Assembly: GCF_028583425.1 (NCBI RefSeq)
Contig: NC_072793.1
Span: forward strand, 97,325,689 to 97,389,688
From: Eublepharis macularius
Taxonomy: Eukaryota > Chordata > Lepidosauria > Squamata > Eublepharidae
DNA: 64,000 nt
Direction of reading: 5' to 3'
In this document: one piece after another, positions 15,101 through 25,654 of the stretch
Position numbering within the stretch: position 1 is the stretch's first letter
How the letters are laid out: each line of letters opens with the position of its first letter
The notes under the pieces: generated by a model
Seen by the model: only the letters and a program-made list of their open reading frames with translations
The model's database searches: none
Told to the model about the DNA's origin: nothing
Position numbers and translations under genes: made by a program

Positions 15101-17316
15101 ATAGAGGCTTTGCAAGAAGTGGAAAAGTACAGTTTTATCATAGTGAGCTGAAAAGAATCAAGCGAATGAGGATTTCTTCATGGAGATCCCTGTGGTCTCC
15201 TCTAGCTTGGTGTTAGTCAAAGGGAGTCCACTGCGTCTTAGATTCAGTGAAGAATCTGTGCCAGGCTAATAGGCTCAAAGTACAAGAATCTGTTGACTTG
15301 GAGATTCTGGGGTCCCTCTATATGCCACTATGAGCTTTCTAAAGGAAGCAGATAGAAGTAAAGCTTGGCAAGAGCTGCATTCCTTCTCTCCTTTCAGTTT
15401 GGGCTCGGGCTGTGATTTGGAGCTTCTGATCAGCATCCCATCTCATTTTTGCCACAGGAGGATTTTTTCTATGACGACACGGACCTGCTGTGCACAAAAC
15501 TGAAAGCCCTGGCTACAGACAGCAACAAGTACCGGGCCAAAACAGACCGGCGAAAGCAACGCTCTATATTTCGGGATGTGCTGCATTACATTGAGGTGCC
15601 TTGCCTGATTCTTGCCATCATTGCGTAGATCTGTAGTGGGCTCCATTTAAATTTTTCCAAATGGGTCTGAAGTCTGCTCTGAGCCCTCATGCTCCCCCAG
15701 TCCCACTTCCATGAAGGGCAGGAGATGGTGGCTCATTGTTGAGCATCCTTAGACACATGGTTTTTGTTTTTTGTATTGCTTCTCACGTTCCATCGGTCAG
15801 GCCTGTCATTCAGAATAGAGCCCAAAGTCTGGCCGAAATTCCAAGCCTGGGCTTGAGGGGCAGAGGAGGGAATACTGTTCATTGAGACATTTCATTTAGA
15901 TGCTGGTGTTGGCCTCCCTCATGAAACTTTTGGGGCAGTGTTTGCTATTCTGCCCACACCAGGAATTGTAAAAAAGAAGGCAGTTCAGAGCCTGTATGTC
16001 TAAAGCTCTTTGCAGTTGGCTTCTTGGTGGAACAGGTTACTTTGGTACTTGTGTGGAATTGGTTTATCCTGCAGTACAGTCTGAGAGTCCTTTGAGTGGC
16101 TAACCTCCCCAAGGGTTTGGTGGTACAATGTTGTGCTGAGTTGTCTCTTCTACCAGATGGGGAAATCTGGTGGGGTTTGTCCTCTTCTCCATCAAGTCTC
16201 TGAATGCACTTTTTCCTTGTGGCAGAATGGAGAGTGCCATGAAGAGACCATCAAGTTTGGACTGGAATGCATGTACGTGGACAGCTGGGCCAGGAGAAGA
16301 ACATACAATGCCTTCAAAGAAGCCCTTGGCTCTGGGGTCCGGCACCACCTACAGGTAAGAGTAGAAGCGTTTCTGCTGAGAGCTCTTTTTTGATGAAGAA
16401 AGAGATTCTGTTGGGGGTGGCAGACTTCAGAAGGGGAGGCAGCCAGCCCTCGTAAAATTGCATTGGTACACAGAATGCTGATGGGTAGAGCCCCGCCTGC
16501 CCGGAATCTGCTCTTCATTTCATGCATTTGTGTCTCTGGGAACTTATTTCTTGACTCCAAGATTCTACCCAATGGCTATTGTCTCCTCCTCTCCAGAACA
16601 ATGAGCTGCTGCGTGAAATATTTGAGCTGGGTCCCCCGCTTGTGCTCGATGCTGCGGCCATCAAAGCTAGCAAGATCTCACGTTTTGAGAAGGTACATCA
16701 GTGAGGCTGTTGTTGTTTTTGTTGTCCTTGACTTTCTCATTTGCTTTGCTCAGGTTCTTGTTTTGCATTGAACTCTGCAATTTCTCTTCCAGAAGAACTT
16801 GCTTTAGCTGCCTGGCAGTGCCACTGGGAAATGTACTTGCGTGTTCTCAGATCCCTCTAACATAAGTGTGACGTACAATGGTCAGGCCCAGTAGGAATGA
16901 GATTCAGTCTGGGGCTGTGTGGAGATGACCCACCGAAGCCAGACAGGGGGTTGCTGTTTCCTTCATGTGCACTATTGAAACAGAACACTAGGCTAGATGG
17001 ACCTTTAGTTTGGCCCAGAGTTTCTGTGTGGTCTTGTTTTGTGGCAAAGGATAAAATTAACCATGGTAGATCTCCCATCTGGCAGTTTTTGCCATAACAT
17101 ATACTTTTTTTCTTTATCGTGACCTAATTAATTCAGATCTGGTAACTTTCCTCCTACAGCTTTGTTGAACTTGCATCAGAGGTTCCCTAATCTGACTTTT
17201 TTCGTTTGTACCTCTTCTTTTTTCACTGCCACCAGCATCTGTACAACTCGGCTGCTTTCAAGGCCAGGACAAAAGCAAGAAGCCGTGTTCGAGATAAGCG
17301 AGCGGATGTCCTGTGA
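6123..17316 (+). CDS. IFRD2: IFRD2, interferon-related developmental regulator 2 (5' partial, 11 coding exons)
   Basis: Coding exons, all AG/GT bounded and phase compatible: 6123-6239, 9087-9171, 10942-11066, 12067-12224, 12403-12453, 14342-14523, 14730-14835, 15458-15595, 16226-16354, 16597-16692, 17236-17316 (TGA 17314-17316). They encode 421 residues. The human protein is about 442, so roughly 20 N-terminal residues (one exon) are missing; no ATG exon was found upstream. Recognisable blocks: acidic/serine start (ASDDEAASE), FLLERRLTLMDSLEKCLKK, GETIALLFELARDME, DSNKYRAKTDRRKQRS, YVDSWARRRTYNAFKEALGSG, and the basic C-terminus ARTKARSRVRDKRADVL. Family knowledge: an armadillo/HEAT-like protein that binds idle ribosomes and blocks the mRNA channel with its C-terminus, so a cytoplasmic translation regulator. 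No frameshift or internal stop is seen. The intron at 6240-9086 holds an L2 LINE. It converges on LSMEM2. The paralogue IFRD1 is less likely given the neighbours and exon-by-exon match. Confidence 0.95.
7105..8800 (+). mobile_element. L2 LINE fragment (ORF2 3' half and tail)
   Basis: Degenerate reverse transcriptase with the L2 hallmarks LLLLDLSAAFDAVDYAILL (about 7550-7620), RLDYCNELY and LKLTQILQLVQSAAAWLL-like blocks (8050-8140), and ITPILQSLHWLPISY followed by FKVLAITYKALHGLG-like text across a frame change (8165-8280). Several stops and frameshifts make it inactive. It ends in the typical 3' tail GAGTCTCAGTGAGAAAGGCA followed by AAATAAATAAAAT. It lies in IFRD2 intron 6240-9086 in the sense orientation. 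Confidence 0.88.
11230..11321. repeat. Short palindromic repeat
   Basis: Imperfect palindrome centred on CCCATTGATTTCAGTGGGCT with ends TACAGTGAAATC and GATTTCACTGTTA. Similar copies occur at 39843-39935 and 62181-62253. Confidence 0.65.
11335..11470 (-). mobile_element. MIR-like SINE remnant
   Basis: Plus-strand order caacagccttgtaagatggg, gaacttccaggttcacagct, ctaggctggcatt resembles a reversed MIR/CORE-SINE. In IFRD2 intron 11067-12066. Confidence 0.4.
12972..13230. repeat. hAT-like repeat with nested insertion
   Basis: Begins CAGGGGTCCCCAGT, a common hAT-type end. Interrupted at 13108-13171 by the 64-bp foldback piece. The right end is unclear. Confidence 0.45.
13108..13171 (+). mobile_element. 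Foldback family, 64-bp end piece with target duplication
   Basis: Contains GGTGCTACTGGACTC and CAGACTAACACGGCTAACTC, the outer end of the family. Flanked by a perfect 14-bp duplication, CTCTGACAATGGTT, at 13094-13107 and 13172-13185. It sits inside an older hAT-like repeat. Confidence 0.78.
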
Positions 17317-18744
17317 GGGGGCGCTTGTCCCTCCTTTTGCCTTCCATCAAGCCAATGAACTACAGACCCGGACCACTGTGAACATGAGGGGGTGGGGGAA
17401 GCCTGAGGCAGGGGACCCCATTGCCTCAACTCATTCAAAACCAGGGTTGTGCCATGCTCCCTCTGTTCCCCCACCAATTTTGGGAGGGGGGGCTTTTATA
17501 TATGTGTATAGAATACTATTTAAATGTCTTGGGTGTTTGAATACTGGTGGAATGGCAGTGGGCAGGTGCCATTTTTATTTTTTTAACCAAAAATCTAAAC
17601 GAGGTTGGGTGGTGGGGAGACTTATTCCCCTTGCTGCTTTTTAAACCAGTGGTAATATTGGCGTCCTTTCTCTGTCTCCATTGCTGAATGTATTGTACAG
17701 TTGCTGTTGGCAACAGAAGTTGGAGTCAGTGATCATTTTCCATCCCCCTGGCCTGCAACTGTTGACTATTCCAGTGATAGCTCAGTGCAGGAGGTGGGTT
17801 TCAGGGAGAGTGTCCTGGATGGAGACAGTGAAGGAACCGGCTTGAGGATGAGTGCCTTGGGTTCGTCCCCACCTCCGCTCCCCAGTGTTGAAGGTTGGAT
17901 AAAATGTAAATTAGAAATCAGTGTAGTTGATTGAAGGCTTAGGCTCATAGCACCATGAAGGGGGGGGGGTGTTATTTGCTCGTGCAGTTGCTAACTCTTG
18001 GTTACTTCTTCCATTCTCTGATTTTCCTATCCATCACTGTAGGCAGATGAGTTCTCTTGCTTTTTAACACGTGGCTTTGCTTCTCATTTGCATACGGCTT
18101 TTTAAAGCGTTCCTGTTGACGGCCCTGCCAAACTACTCTCACCATGGTGCTTTGCCTTCATGGCAGGTCCATTTTCATGCCAAGAAAAGTTTTCAGTTCT
18201 GCATGAATTTGCTCGCTTTGCATAATTTATTTTACCTCCACTACCCAGTGTGAAAGGTAAGGAGCTGTGCAGGAACCCTGATGCCTGGTTTGTTGACGCC
18301 TCGAACTCCTGTTAACTAGACTTTCGAGAGACTGCCAAGCTCATGTGGCGCTTCTTAAGAAGTTGTTTCCTGCACCAAATGCTGCTTCTGCAGTAGTTGC
18401 ATACAATTGCAGAATGAAGCACAGTGGATGAGAACCGTTAAATTAGCCAGTGCTGGATTTTATGTATCCTAGTCCTTGCTCACCATTCTGCATGCAGGGT
18501 ATTCTGGGTTTGCTCACTTGGCTTCTTTGTGATTTATATCATTCCAAATTGGGTAAGGTGCAAAGTGTGTAAGCCTTCAAGAAAGGCAGCTTGTTTTTAG
18601 CTGCATGTAACTAAGCTACTTGCAGGTGCATGCTTTTCTAGGTATTTCAGTGTGTTCGTCTCTAATGAACCACCTCACCTATGCCTTTTTAAACATTTTT
18701 TTTGTTCGTAAGCCATAAGGAAAAGATCAGGTATAACTAGTTAA

Positions 18745-18750
18745 AATAAA
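18745..18750 (+). terminator. Candidate IFRD2 poly(A) signal
   Basis: AATAAA about 1.4 kb after the IFRD2 stop and the first such hexamer seen. A second AATAAA lies at 19793-19798. No transcript evidence decides between them. Confidence 0.35.
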
Positions 18751-20110
18751 CCAAGTGGCAGGCATCTCTTGAAAGTAAGATGAAGCAGGTAAGAGCTATG
18801 CTTATCTTAACAGGACTTTTTCAGCAGTGGTGTGGGCATGGAGCTTGTTTTGCAAGGTGAGAATCTCGTGATTCACTGAGGTTTACAAAATTAATAATGG
18901 TGTCCTAATGGCAGGACATGTAGCTGTGTGTATTTCTGATGCTTTTCCTCACTGGACTTAGTTTAGTGCAAGTTCCACCTATGCAAAGAATTTGCGTGTC
19001 TTCTGTATTTGTACGACATCTTGAGTGGTGGCACTAGAAGTTGCCTGCTCACAAAATGAATTATTTGGCTTGCTTAATGGTCAGCTGTAAGGCTATTCTG
19101 AGTTTCCTGCAATGTAGAGAAGCAGTTGCAAAGTAATCCTTAGAGCATCAGCACAGGGAATTGTTCATATTCTGTACTGTGAGTCCTTTATGCTCCAATC
19201 TCAGCTATCCTTTTATTTATTTTTTAAAAGTTTGTCTAGACTTTGCAAATGAAGGAAAAGCTTGGAAACATAAGTATTTTTCTGTGAGCATTGTGAAAAC
19301 CAACAGCGGTTTTAGGATTAAAAAAGACAAAGATTCAAGAGTACTTATTCATCTGTCCTCTACACAGAGAAGGGTCCATTTGTAACCCAAACCAGAGTGT
19401 ATGGGGAGATGGAAGCAGTGCCCTGGCCATTCTCTGTGGGTGTTCTGTTGCTTTTAAACAGTTGGTTCAACCCCATTACCAGCAATGAGCCAGGCTGGGG
19501 GAAAATCCTTAAAGTAATGGCACAAGGTATGGTGGGAGGAAAGGCTAGGTTTCTCCTCTCCTCCTTGTGCATTCAAGTTGTGATTAAAATACACTCCTTG
19601 GTACCTTTTTCACACATGAACAGGAAGACTCATGAATAAATACTCATGGATTCTCCTACTGCATCTACTCTAAACCTCAGTTCACTGGAATTTCAGTGCT
19701 GTATGTACCTTATCATCTGTGTTACCTGTTACCTTGCAGTATTGCTCCTCTCCCCCTCCCCCATCAGCCTTCACCATCTCTGATTGGAGAAAAATAAATA
19801 ATTAAATCTGTGGCAATGGCAAGATTTTCATCTGGCACAAATTGAAAATAGGGTGTGCATGTTTGATTGCATAATGATTTACAGAGTCAAGATTTTCTAA
19901 TAGCAAACAATTTCGATGTTGATAATTAATTATGTTCCTCTTAATATTTTGATATCCCACAAGCCCTTCTTCTTTGTTCCCAAGCCTAGTTCTTTACATG
20001 CTTCTAGTCTCTTTTCTACATGCTGCACCTGAATTTCATAAACCAGCCAAATCTACTAAGGAAGTAAGTCATATGCATTAGTTAAAAAGTAGCTGATCTA
20101 GTTTTGTCAC

Positions 20111-20116
20111 TTTAAT
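20111..20116 (-). terminator. Candidate LSMEM2 poly(A) signal
   Basis: ATTAAA on the minus strand about 390 bases after the LSMEM2 stop. It is a variant hexamer and the only nearby candidate noticed. Confidence 0.25.
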
Positions 20117-20505
20117 TGTCATATATCAGATACTTGCTCAAAGATAGGATCAAAATGGGTATATAGTGGAACAATTGGGTGTGAGTAAGGTGCTAGAACA
20201 CTGTATGTGATTTTAAAAAATGAGTTGGAGAAAGGCTGCACATGAGAAACACCATTCCTATTAGGTCTCGGTACCATTTCTTCCCCTCTGTTCTGCCTTC
20301 TTCAGACAGCCTGAGGTCTGTATCCACTGATGCCTGGAGGACTCTCCCCACCAGGGATTCTGGAGAACTTTTTGCTTCAGAATCTCATTTGCCATCTCAA
20401 GTCAGGTCAGTGTCTACAATGTGTCAAGCAGTGAGTTGGTTTCCCCTCTTCTGTAAGATTGGAACCAGGCTCCCCAAGGGGAAGGTAGAGGTGATGGAAG
20501 TTAAC

Positions 20506-23500
20506 TCAGGTTCGAGCCCCAGGGTCACTGACATTTAGTTGACTCCATACGTGTAAGCTCATGGCCCTCATTTGCCGGATGGTCGCTTCCTGGGACTCCA
20601 ACCATCGGGCAAGAACACGAAGTGACTCGCTCTGTAAGACTGTATGGGAGAGAAGGAAAAAACACATTATTAATACCCTGGCGTGGTCAGCACCTCTTCC
20701 TTTAAATTAGCAGCTTTTACTTTGCTTATACGCCAGAGCCTTTGAGCCTCAAGCAACAGAAGAGAGATGAGAAGGAAGAGAGGTGAGATGCTGTTCACAT
20801 CTCTCTTACTTGGAGACCAACAGTTGTAGCAAGCAAACCTAATGTTGCCTGTGTAAAAAATTACTTCCCAGTCCCCTGTGTTCATTCCTGACAGGTTAGT
20901 GTTTTTATGGGCAGGAGAAGAGGACAGCACTTAGTAAAGGTAACCTAGGTTGCTGTCACACTGAGATGCTTTTTGTTTTGCTAACCCATCGCATTCTGCG
21001 ATCAGCTTCAGAAGTACCACTTGGCCAGCCCACATTGGACAGACATCAGCTTGTTTTGGAAGAACAAGGAGAGGCTTCTGGTGGGGCAGCAGTGAAAGTA
21101 GATGGATGAGAATTTAAATGCTGAAATGGAGGAAGGTGGGCTTGGATTCACCTCCAGCACTGCTGATTAGAATTCAAATGAATTATTCTTACTAGTACAG
21201 CACTTGCAACAATTCAAAGGGTTTGTAATCCTTGCAACCTCGTTAAGTAGGTCAGGTGTATTATCCTTATATTGCATATAGAGGACAGGGTGAGAGCCCT
21301 CTCATTAGTTCATGACAGAGTTGAGATTTGAGTTCAAAACTTACTGCTCAGTCTCCTACACTGGACAGTGACTAGTTGAACACATTGATGGGTGGGGCTA
21401 CATAGGATTGCACTGTCAGTTCACTGTAACACTAACTTTCAGTGAAAGTCCTACCTAGTACAGTTCGCTGTTAACCATTATTTTAGCACTCACTGAGTAA
21501 CGAGGCCCAGAGCAACTGGCACATTAGGACATGTATGATCTGTTAGCACAGTGGTCATGAATCCTTCCAGACCCAAGGCCCTGTTGAGGTACAAGTGTGA
21601 CAGGAAGAAATGTGAACCATGGTCATGTAAAGAGGGGAGAGTCTTGCCTTTGCTAAAAAGAAATTGGCTCCACCACTCAATGACCTCACCTTACTATCCT
21701 CCTCTGTGTGCAAAGAAAGACAGAAGGTGTTGCTTTCTCTGCATGGGCACCAGCAGCAAATCCTTCCCAAAAGCAGAAAACAAATGGTGAAGCTTACAGA
21801 AGTTTGCAGTTTAGCAGGTGGAAGACCACTCTTCTAGTAGAACGATAAAAACCTGCACAATGGGGCCATGTACGGAAAGGGGAGATTTTTCTACCATCTT
21901 GGGAGAATACCTAAGAGGTTTTGAGAAAAAGGTTGTTTTTTTAAAAAAAAAATTACCCGCAACAGCAGAAGTGCTGCCTGTGCTACCACAAACATCACAA
22001 GAGAGCCTCACTCTACAGGATCTCATAAAAATGCATTGTGCAACTCTGTGTGAAGAGATAGTCTCCCAGTAGTATAACTAGTAGAGGGAAGCCAGTTGGG
22101 AGTGCAGGCTGAAGCATTAGTATTACTCCTCTCTCAAACAGAGTAGAGAGGGGCAGGGTGGGAAATAAGTTTTCCCCTCATGTGAGTCATCCAGGGTCCC
22201 CCTCTTTCTCTTTCATCTAGGCATATAGCATGTCTGCTGGGACAGTCTTAACAGGTGCTGAGTCCCAAGAATGAGCTGTGAGCGTGCCTGCTAGCACTTC
22301 CCAGGTGGTGTTCTGGCAGAGGCCAGAGGATGCTTGGGAAGGGTTGGATCCACATGTGTGATTTTTTTTTTAGAGTCCCTGCAGGTGGCAGCAAAGCTTG
22401 GGACTGCTCTCACATTTGCAGCCAATCTTTGCCAACCAAAAACATTTGGGATAGATCTTCCAGTTGTGAGGCATGATAGTTCCTCAGATTCTTATCCCCA
22501 GAGTTCTCTTGCATATTGTATTTAAGATAGGATTGCTCCTTCACTCATATCTTTTCCTACCGATGGGCACTGAGCAGCTCCCACTACAATCCCTTCGTTA
22601 CCAAGAACAGCCTGCAGGGTCCCAAACGTACCACTCAGATAGACAGCCAGTGTGGCTAGAGCAAGGCTGGCCACTACAAGCACGCCAAGGAGAGCAAAGA
22701 AGCCTGTTGGGCAGCAGGTGGGACTGAAACAGGGGCAGCAGGTACAAGCAGGGATGATGTGAACAGCCTGGCCTGGTGGTAGGAAGGATGAGTCATCTTC
22801 ATCGGGGAGACGGACGTGCTTGGAGAATGCCCCATGTGGAGTCTGTGTGGTATTAAGTTGAGAGTGGGCACTCCCTGAAGAAGAAAGGAGGGAGAACTAT
22901 GAGTTAAAGTCAGAACAGATGCAGAGGGGAGATTAGGGGTGCAAAATTCCAGGAGGCCAATGGAGTGGTGCAAGTCATGTGACTTGTGTTCATATATTGT
23001 TTCAGTTGGGCCACAGTAATGTGGAGAAGCCAGAAGGAATTTTTGTTGCGGGGGGGGGGGCAGTTCAGCAGGTGAACCCCAACTGCTACTTTTGTGTCCC
23101 TCCCTCCCCATCCTTTCCTGGGTCACCATAGCCCATGGGGCTTGCTTTCACAGTTGCAAGACCATGAAAAAGGGAAGTAAAACAAAGCTTGGTTGTTGGG
23201 GGTTTTCCGGGCTGTATTGCCGTGGTCTTGGCATTGTAGTTCCTGACGTTTCGCCAGCAGCTGTGGCTGGCATCTTCAGAGGTGTAGCACCAAAAGACAG
23301 AGATCTCTCAGTGTCACAGCGTGGAAAAGATGTAGGTCATTTGTATCTACTCAGGAAGGGTGGGGTTGAGCTGAGTCATTCTGTAAGAGTTTCCCAGGGT
23401 GTGGAATGCTAATGGCGGGAGGCTTCACTGTATCCTGAGGAGGTTCTTTTGCATATGGATTGGTGCTTGATGTGCTAATCTTCTCTGCAGGGTTATTGTC

Positions 23501-25336
23501 AGGTGTGGAGTGTTTTGTTGGCCTGGTGTTTTTCAGAACTGGAGCCCATGCTCTGTTCATTCTTAAGGTTTCTTCTTTCCTGTTGAAGTTTTGCTTATGC
23601 TTGTGAATTTCAATGGCTTCCCTGTGCAGTCTGACAAAGTAGTTGGAAGTGTTGTCCAGTATTTTGGTGTCCTGGAATAAGATACTGTGCCCTGTTTGAG
23701 TTAGGCTATGTTCAGCCACTGCTGATTTTTCAGGCTGTCCAAGTCTGCAGTGTCTTTCATGTTCTTTTATTCTTGTCTGGATGCTACGCTTTGTGGTCCC
23801 GATGTAAACTTGTCCACAGCTGCAGGGTATACGGTATACTCCTGCAGAGGTGAGGGGGTCTCTGCTGTCTTTTGCTGATCGTAGCATCTGTTGTATTTTT
23901 CGGGTGGGTCTGAATACTGCTTGAAGGTTATGCTTTTTCATAAGCTTTCCCATCTGATCAGTAATTCCTTTGATATATGGCAAAAACACTTTTCCTGTAG
24001 GTGACTGTTTTTCCTTGGTTGTTTGATTCATCCTGGGTTTGATTGCTCTTCGGATTTCACTTCTGGAGTAGCCATTTGCCTGAAGTGCGTGGTTTAGATG
24101 ATTAATTTCCTCATTGAGAAAGCGCGGCTCACATATCCGTCTTGCACGATCCACTAATGTTTTCATTATGCCTCTTTTCTGTCGGGGGTGGTGATCAAAC
24201 AACCAAGGAAAAACAGTCACCTACAGGAAAAGTGTTTTTGCCATATATCAAAGGAATTACTGATCAGATGGGAAAGCTTATGAAAAAGCATAACCTTCAA
24301 GCAGTATTCAGACCCACCCGAAAAATACAACAGATGCTACGATCAGCAAAAGACAGCAGAGACCCCCTCACCTCTGCAGGAGTATACCGTATACCCTGCA
24401 GCTGTGGACAAGTTTACATCGGGACCACAAAGCGTAGCATCCAGACAAGAATAAAAGAACATGAAAGACACTGCAGACTTGGACAGCCTGAAAAATCAGC
24501 AGTGGCTGAACATAGCCTAACTCAAACAGGGCACAGTATCTTATTCCAGGACACCAAAATACTGGACAACACTTCCAACTACTTTGTCAGACTGCACAGG
24601 GAAGCCATTGAAATTCACAAGCATAAGCAAAACTTCAACAGGAAAGAAGAAACCTTAAGAATGAACAGAGCATGGGCTCCAGTTCTGAAAAACACCAGGC
24701 CAACAAAACACTCCACACCCGACAATAACCCTGCAGAGAAGATTAGCACATCAAGCACCAATCCATATGCAAAAGAACCTCCTCAGGATACAGTGAAGCC
24801 TCCCGCCATTAGCATTCCACACCCTGGGAAACTCTTACAGAATGACTCAGTGAAGCCTCCCGCCATTAGCATTCCACACCCTGGGAAACTCTTACAGAAT
24901 GACTCAGCTCAACCCCACCCTTCCTGAGTAGATACAAATGACCTACATCTTTTCCACGCTGTGACACTGAGAGATCTCTGTCTTTTGGTGCTACACCTCT
25001 GAAGATGCCAGCCACAGCTGCCGGCGAAACGTCAGGAACTACAATGCCAAGACCATGGCAATACAGCCCGGAAAACCCCCAACAACCATCGTTCTCCGGC
25101 CGTGAAAGCCTTCGACAATACATAAAACAAAGCTTGTTACTATGGGAACTCTTGAGGATGCCTTACAATCCAGTTAGGTTGGACTACGTACCTTCTGAGC
25201 CCTTGACATGGTCGTGTCTGCTGGACACACAATGCAGGTCGCTAATGGACTCCACTGCGTGCAAGTTGATTTCTGCTGTATCATTACTGCTGAGTTCAAA
25301 AAGGTCCCTGTTGGAGGAAGCAGCAGCGTTCACCAT
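20506..25336 (-). CDS. LSMEM2: LSMEM2, leucine-rich single-pass membrane protein 2 (3 coding exons)
   Basis: Minus-strand exons: 25336-25192 (ATG in a GCCATGG context, ends phase 1 at GTACGT), 22874-22632 (acceptor TTCTTCAG, ends phase 1 at GTACGT) and 20639-20506 (acceptor CCCATACAG, stop TGA 20508-20506). Phases join exactly to a 173-residue protein; I recall about 164 in human. Residues 1-48 are polar and include HAVESISDLH. Residues 92-103 are cysteine rich (CTCCPC, CC). A membrane segment spans about 106-128 (GFFALLGVLVVASLALATLA). After it comes YLSVLQSESLRVLARWLESQ and a helical, probably coiled tail. The YLSVLQSESLR block and the position beside IFRD2 are why I call it LSMEM2. Function is not established. 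The cysteines next to the membrane could be acylated (inference). A Penelope-like dimer fills most of intron 1. A GTG-initiated extension upstream of the ATG is possible but unlikely. Confidence 0.88.
21215..21365 (-). mobile_element. MIR-like SINE remnant
   Basis: Plus-strand order AACCTCGTTAAGTAGGTCAG, ATTATCCTTATATTGCATAT, TTTGAGTTCAAAACTTACTG matches a reversed MIR/CORE-SINE with its degraded B box. It lies in LSMEM2 intron 2. Confidence 0.5.
23228..23293 (-). ncRNA. Hammerhead ribozyme-like motif, minus arm
   Basis: Minus strand: CUGAAGA core box, perfect 6-bp stem II (GCCAGC/GCUGGC), GAAA box, then CGUC giving a two-pair stem III with no loop. Stem I comprises CCU/AGG next to the core and UUGG/CCAA further out, with an internal loop between. 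This is the type I layout with minimal stem III described for Penelope-like elements. Predicted cleavage is after GUC. It is sense to the LSMEM2 transcript. Confidence 0.75.
23351..24195 (-). pseudogene. Penelope GIY-YIG coding fragment, minus arm
   Basis: Open frame from the junction to a stop at 23351. It starts inside the element at HHPRQKRGIMKTLVDRARRI, the segment joining reverse transcriptase to endonuclease in this family. Then comes the GIY-YIG module with the paired tyrosine motifs and arginine-rich helix. The open frame continues about 25 bases past the junction, but that stretch is antisense to the other arm, not native protein. Confidence 0.85.
24196..24927 (+). pseudogene. Penelope GIY-YIG coding fragment, plus arm
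   Basis: Same nuclease module as the minus arm, beginning later (TTKEKQSPTGKVFLPYIKGI). It ends with a 19-residue segment (VKPPAISIPHPGKLLQNDS) present twice because of a 57-bp in-frame duplication at 24794-24907. Any ATG upstream of the module is fortuitous. Confidence 0.85.
24794..24907 (+). repeat. 57-bp tandem duplication in the Penelope plus arm
   Basis: Two adjacent copies, 24794-24850 and 24851-24907, apparently identical. The minus arm has only one, so the duplication arose after the arms were formed or was lost from one arm. Confidence 0.93.
24985..25050 (+). ncRNA. Hammerhead ribozyme-like motif, plus arm
   Basis: Same fold as the minus-arm copy, with the core boxes CUGAAGA, GAAA and GUC kept. 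Stem II has one A-C mismatch (GCCAGC/GCCGGC), so folding is probably weaker. Confidence 0.68.
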
Positions 25337-25654
25337 GGCGTCTGCACAGGGAAATGCAGGATTTGGGAGGTGAGACACAGCATAGCAGCTGGTTTAAGTC
25401 AGTTGTCTCTATGAACTGCAGAAATAACTCTGCAAATCCCATCTCTCTTAGGCTGTGTTCAGTGTCCTCTCTCTCTCCGTCCATTATTACAGCCCACTTT
25501 TGTAAAGCAAACCTTTTGTGTACCAATTGAACAGAACATCTGCCTCCCCTTCCTCAGTCCTATAGCTGCTAAGAGTAGGATTCTTTTTCCTTCACTCTAT
25601 TCTGTGGTCTGCCATTTTATCCTGACTTATCCTGCCCTTTGCTTGTGAAGACTC

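Larger units (their letters stand above)
17317..20505. other. IFRD2 3' UTR and spacer between convergent IFRD2 and LSMEM2
   Basis: No ORF or exon pattern is seen. It holds the poly(A) candidates for both genes. No repeat was recognised with confidence. Confidence 0.6.
23192..25122. mobile_element. Penelope-like element, head-to-head inverted dimer
   Basis: Two 5'-truncated copies meet near 24195: a minus arm (about 24195-23192) and a plus arm (about 24195-25122). The inverted arms are roughly 0.85-0.9 kb and about 175 bp at the centre is single copy. A perfect 14-bp target duplication, TAAAACAAAGCTTG, flanks the whole (23178-23191 and 25123-25136), so the dimer went in as one unit. Each arm encodes the C-terminal part of the Penelope protein with a GIY-YIG nuclease: GVYRIPCSCGQVYIG, then KRSIQTRIKEHER. 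Over the shared stretch the two peptides are identical except for one repeat in the plus arm, suggesting recent insertion or arm-to-arm conversion. The plus arm has about 34 extra bases at its outer end. Reverse transcriptase proper is absent, so it cannot move itself. It lies in LSMEM2 intron 1. Confidence 0.92.

Noticed and set aside
16857-17100. ORF pair in the last IFRD2 intron
   Set aside because: Contains the common repeat text ACTAGGCTAGATGGACC and lacks splice signals; intronic repeat.
20500-20525. GGTTCGAGCCCC resembling a tRNA B box
   Set aside because: It falls in the end of the LSMEM2 coding sequence and has no matching A box or cloverleaf around it.
22674-23129. 151-residue minus-strand ORF
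   Set aside because: Overlaps LSMEM2 exon 2 in a different frame. The splice phase selects the other frame, which gives the membrane span.
23351-24927. ORFs of 289 and 261 residues as a pair of host genes
   Set aside because: GIY-YIG text, inverted duplication and target-site duplication identify a Penelope-like element. The first residues of the minus ORF are antisense to the other arm.
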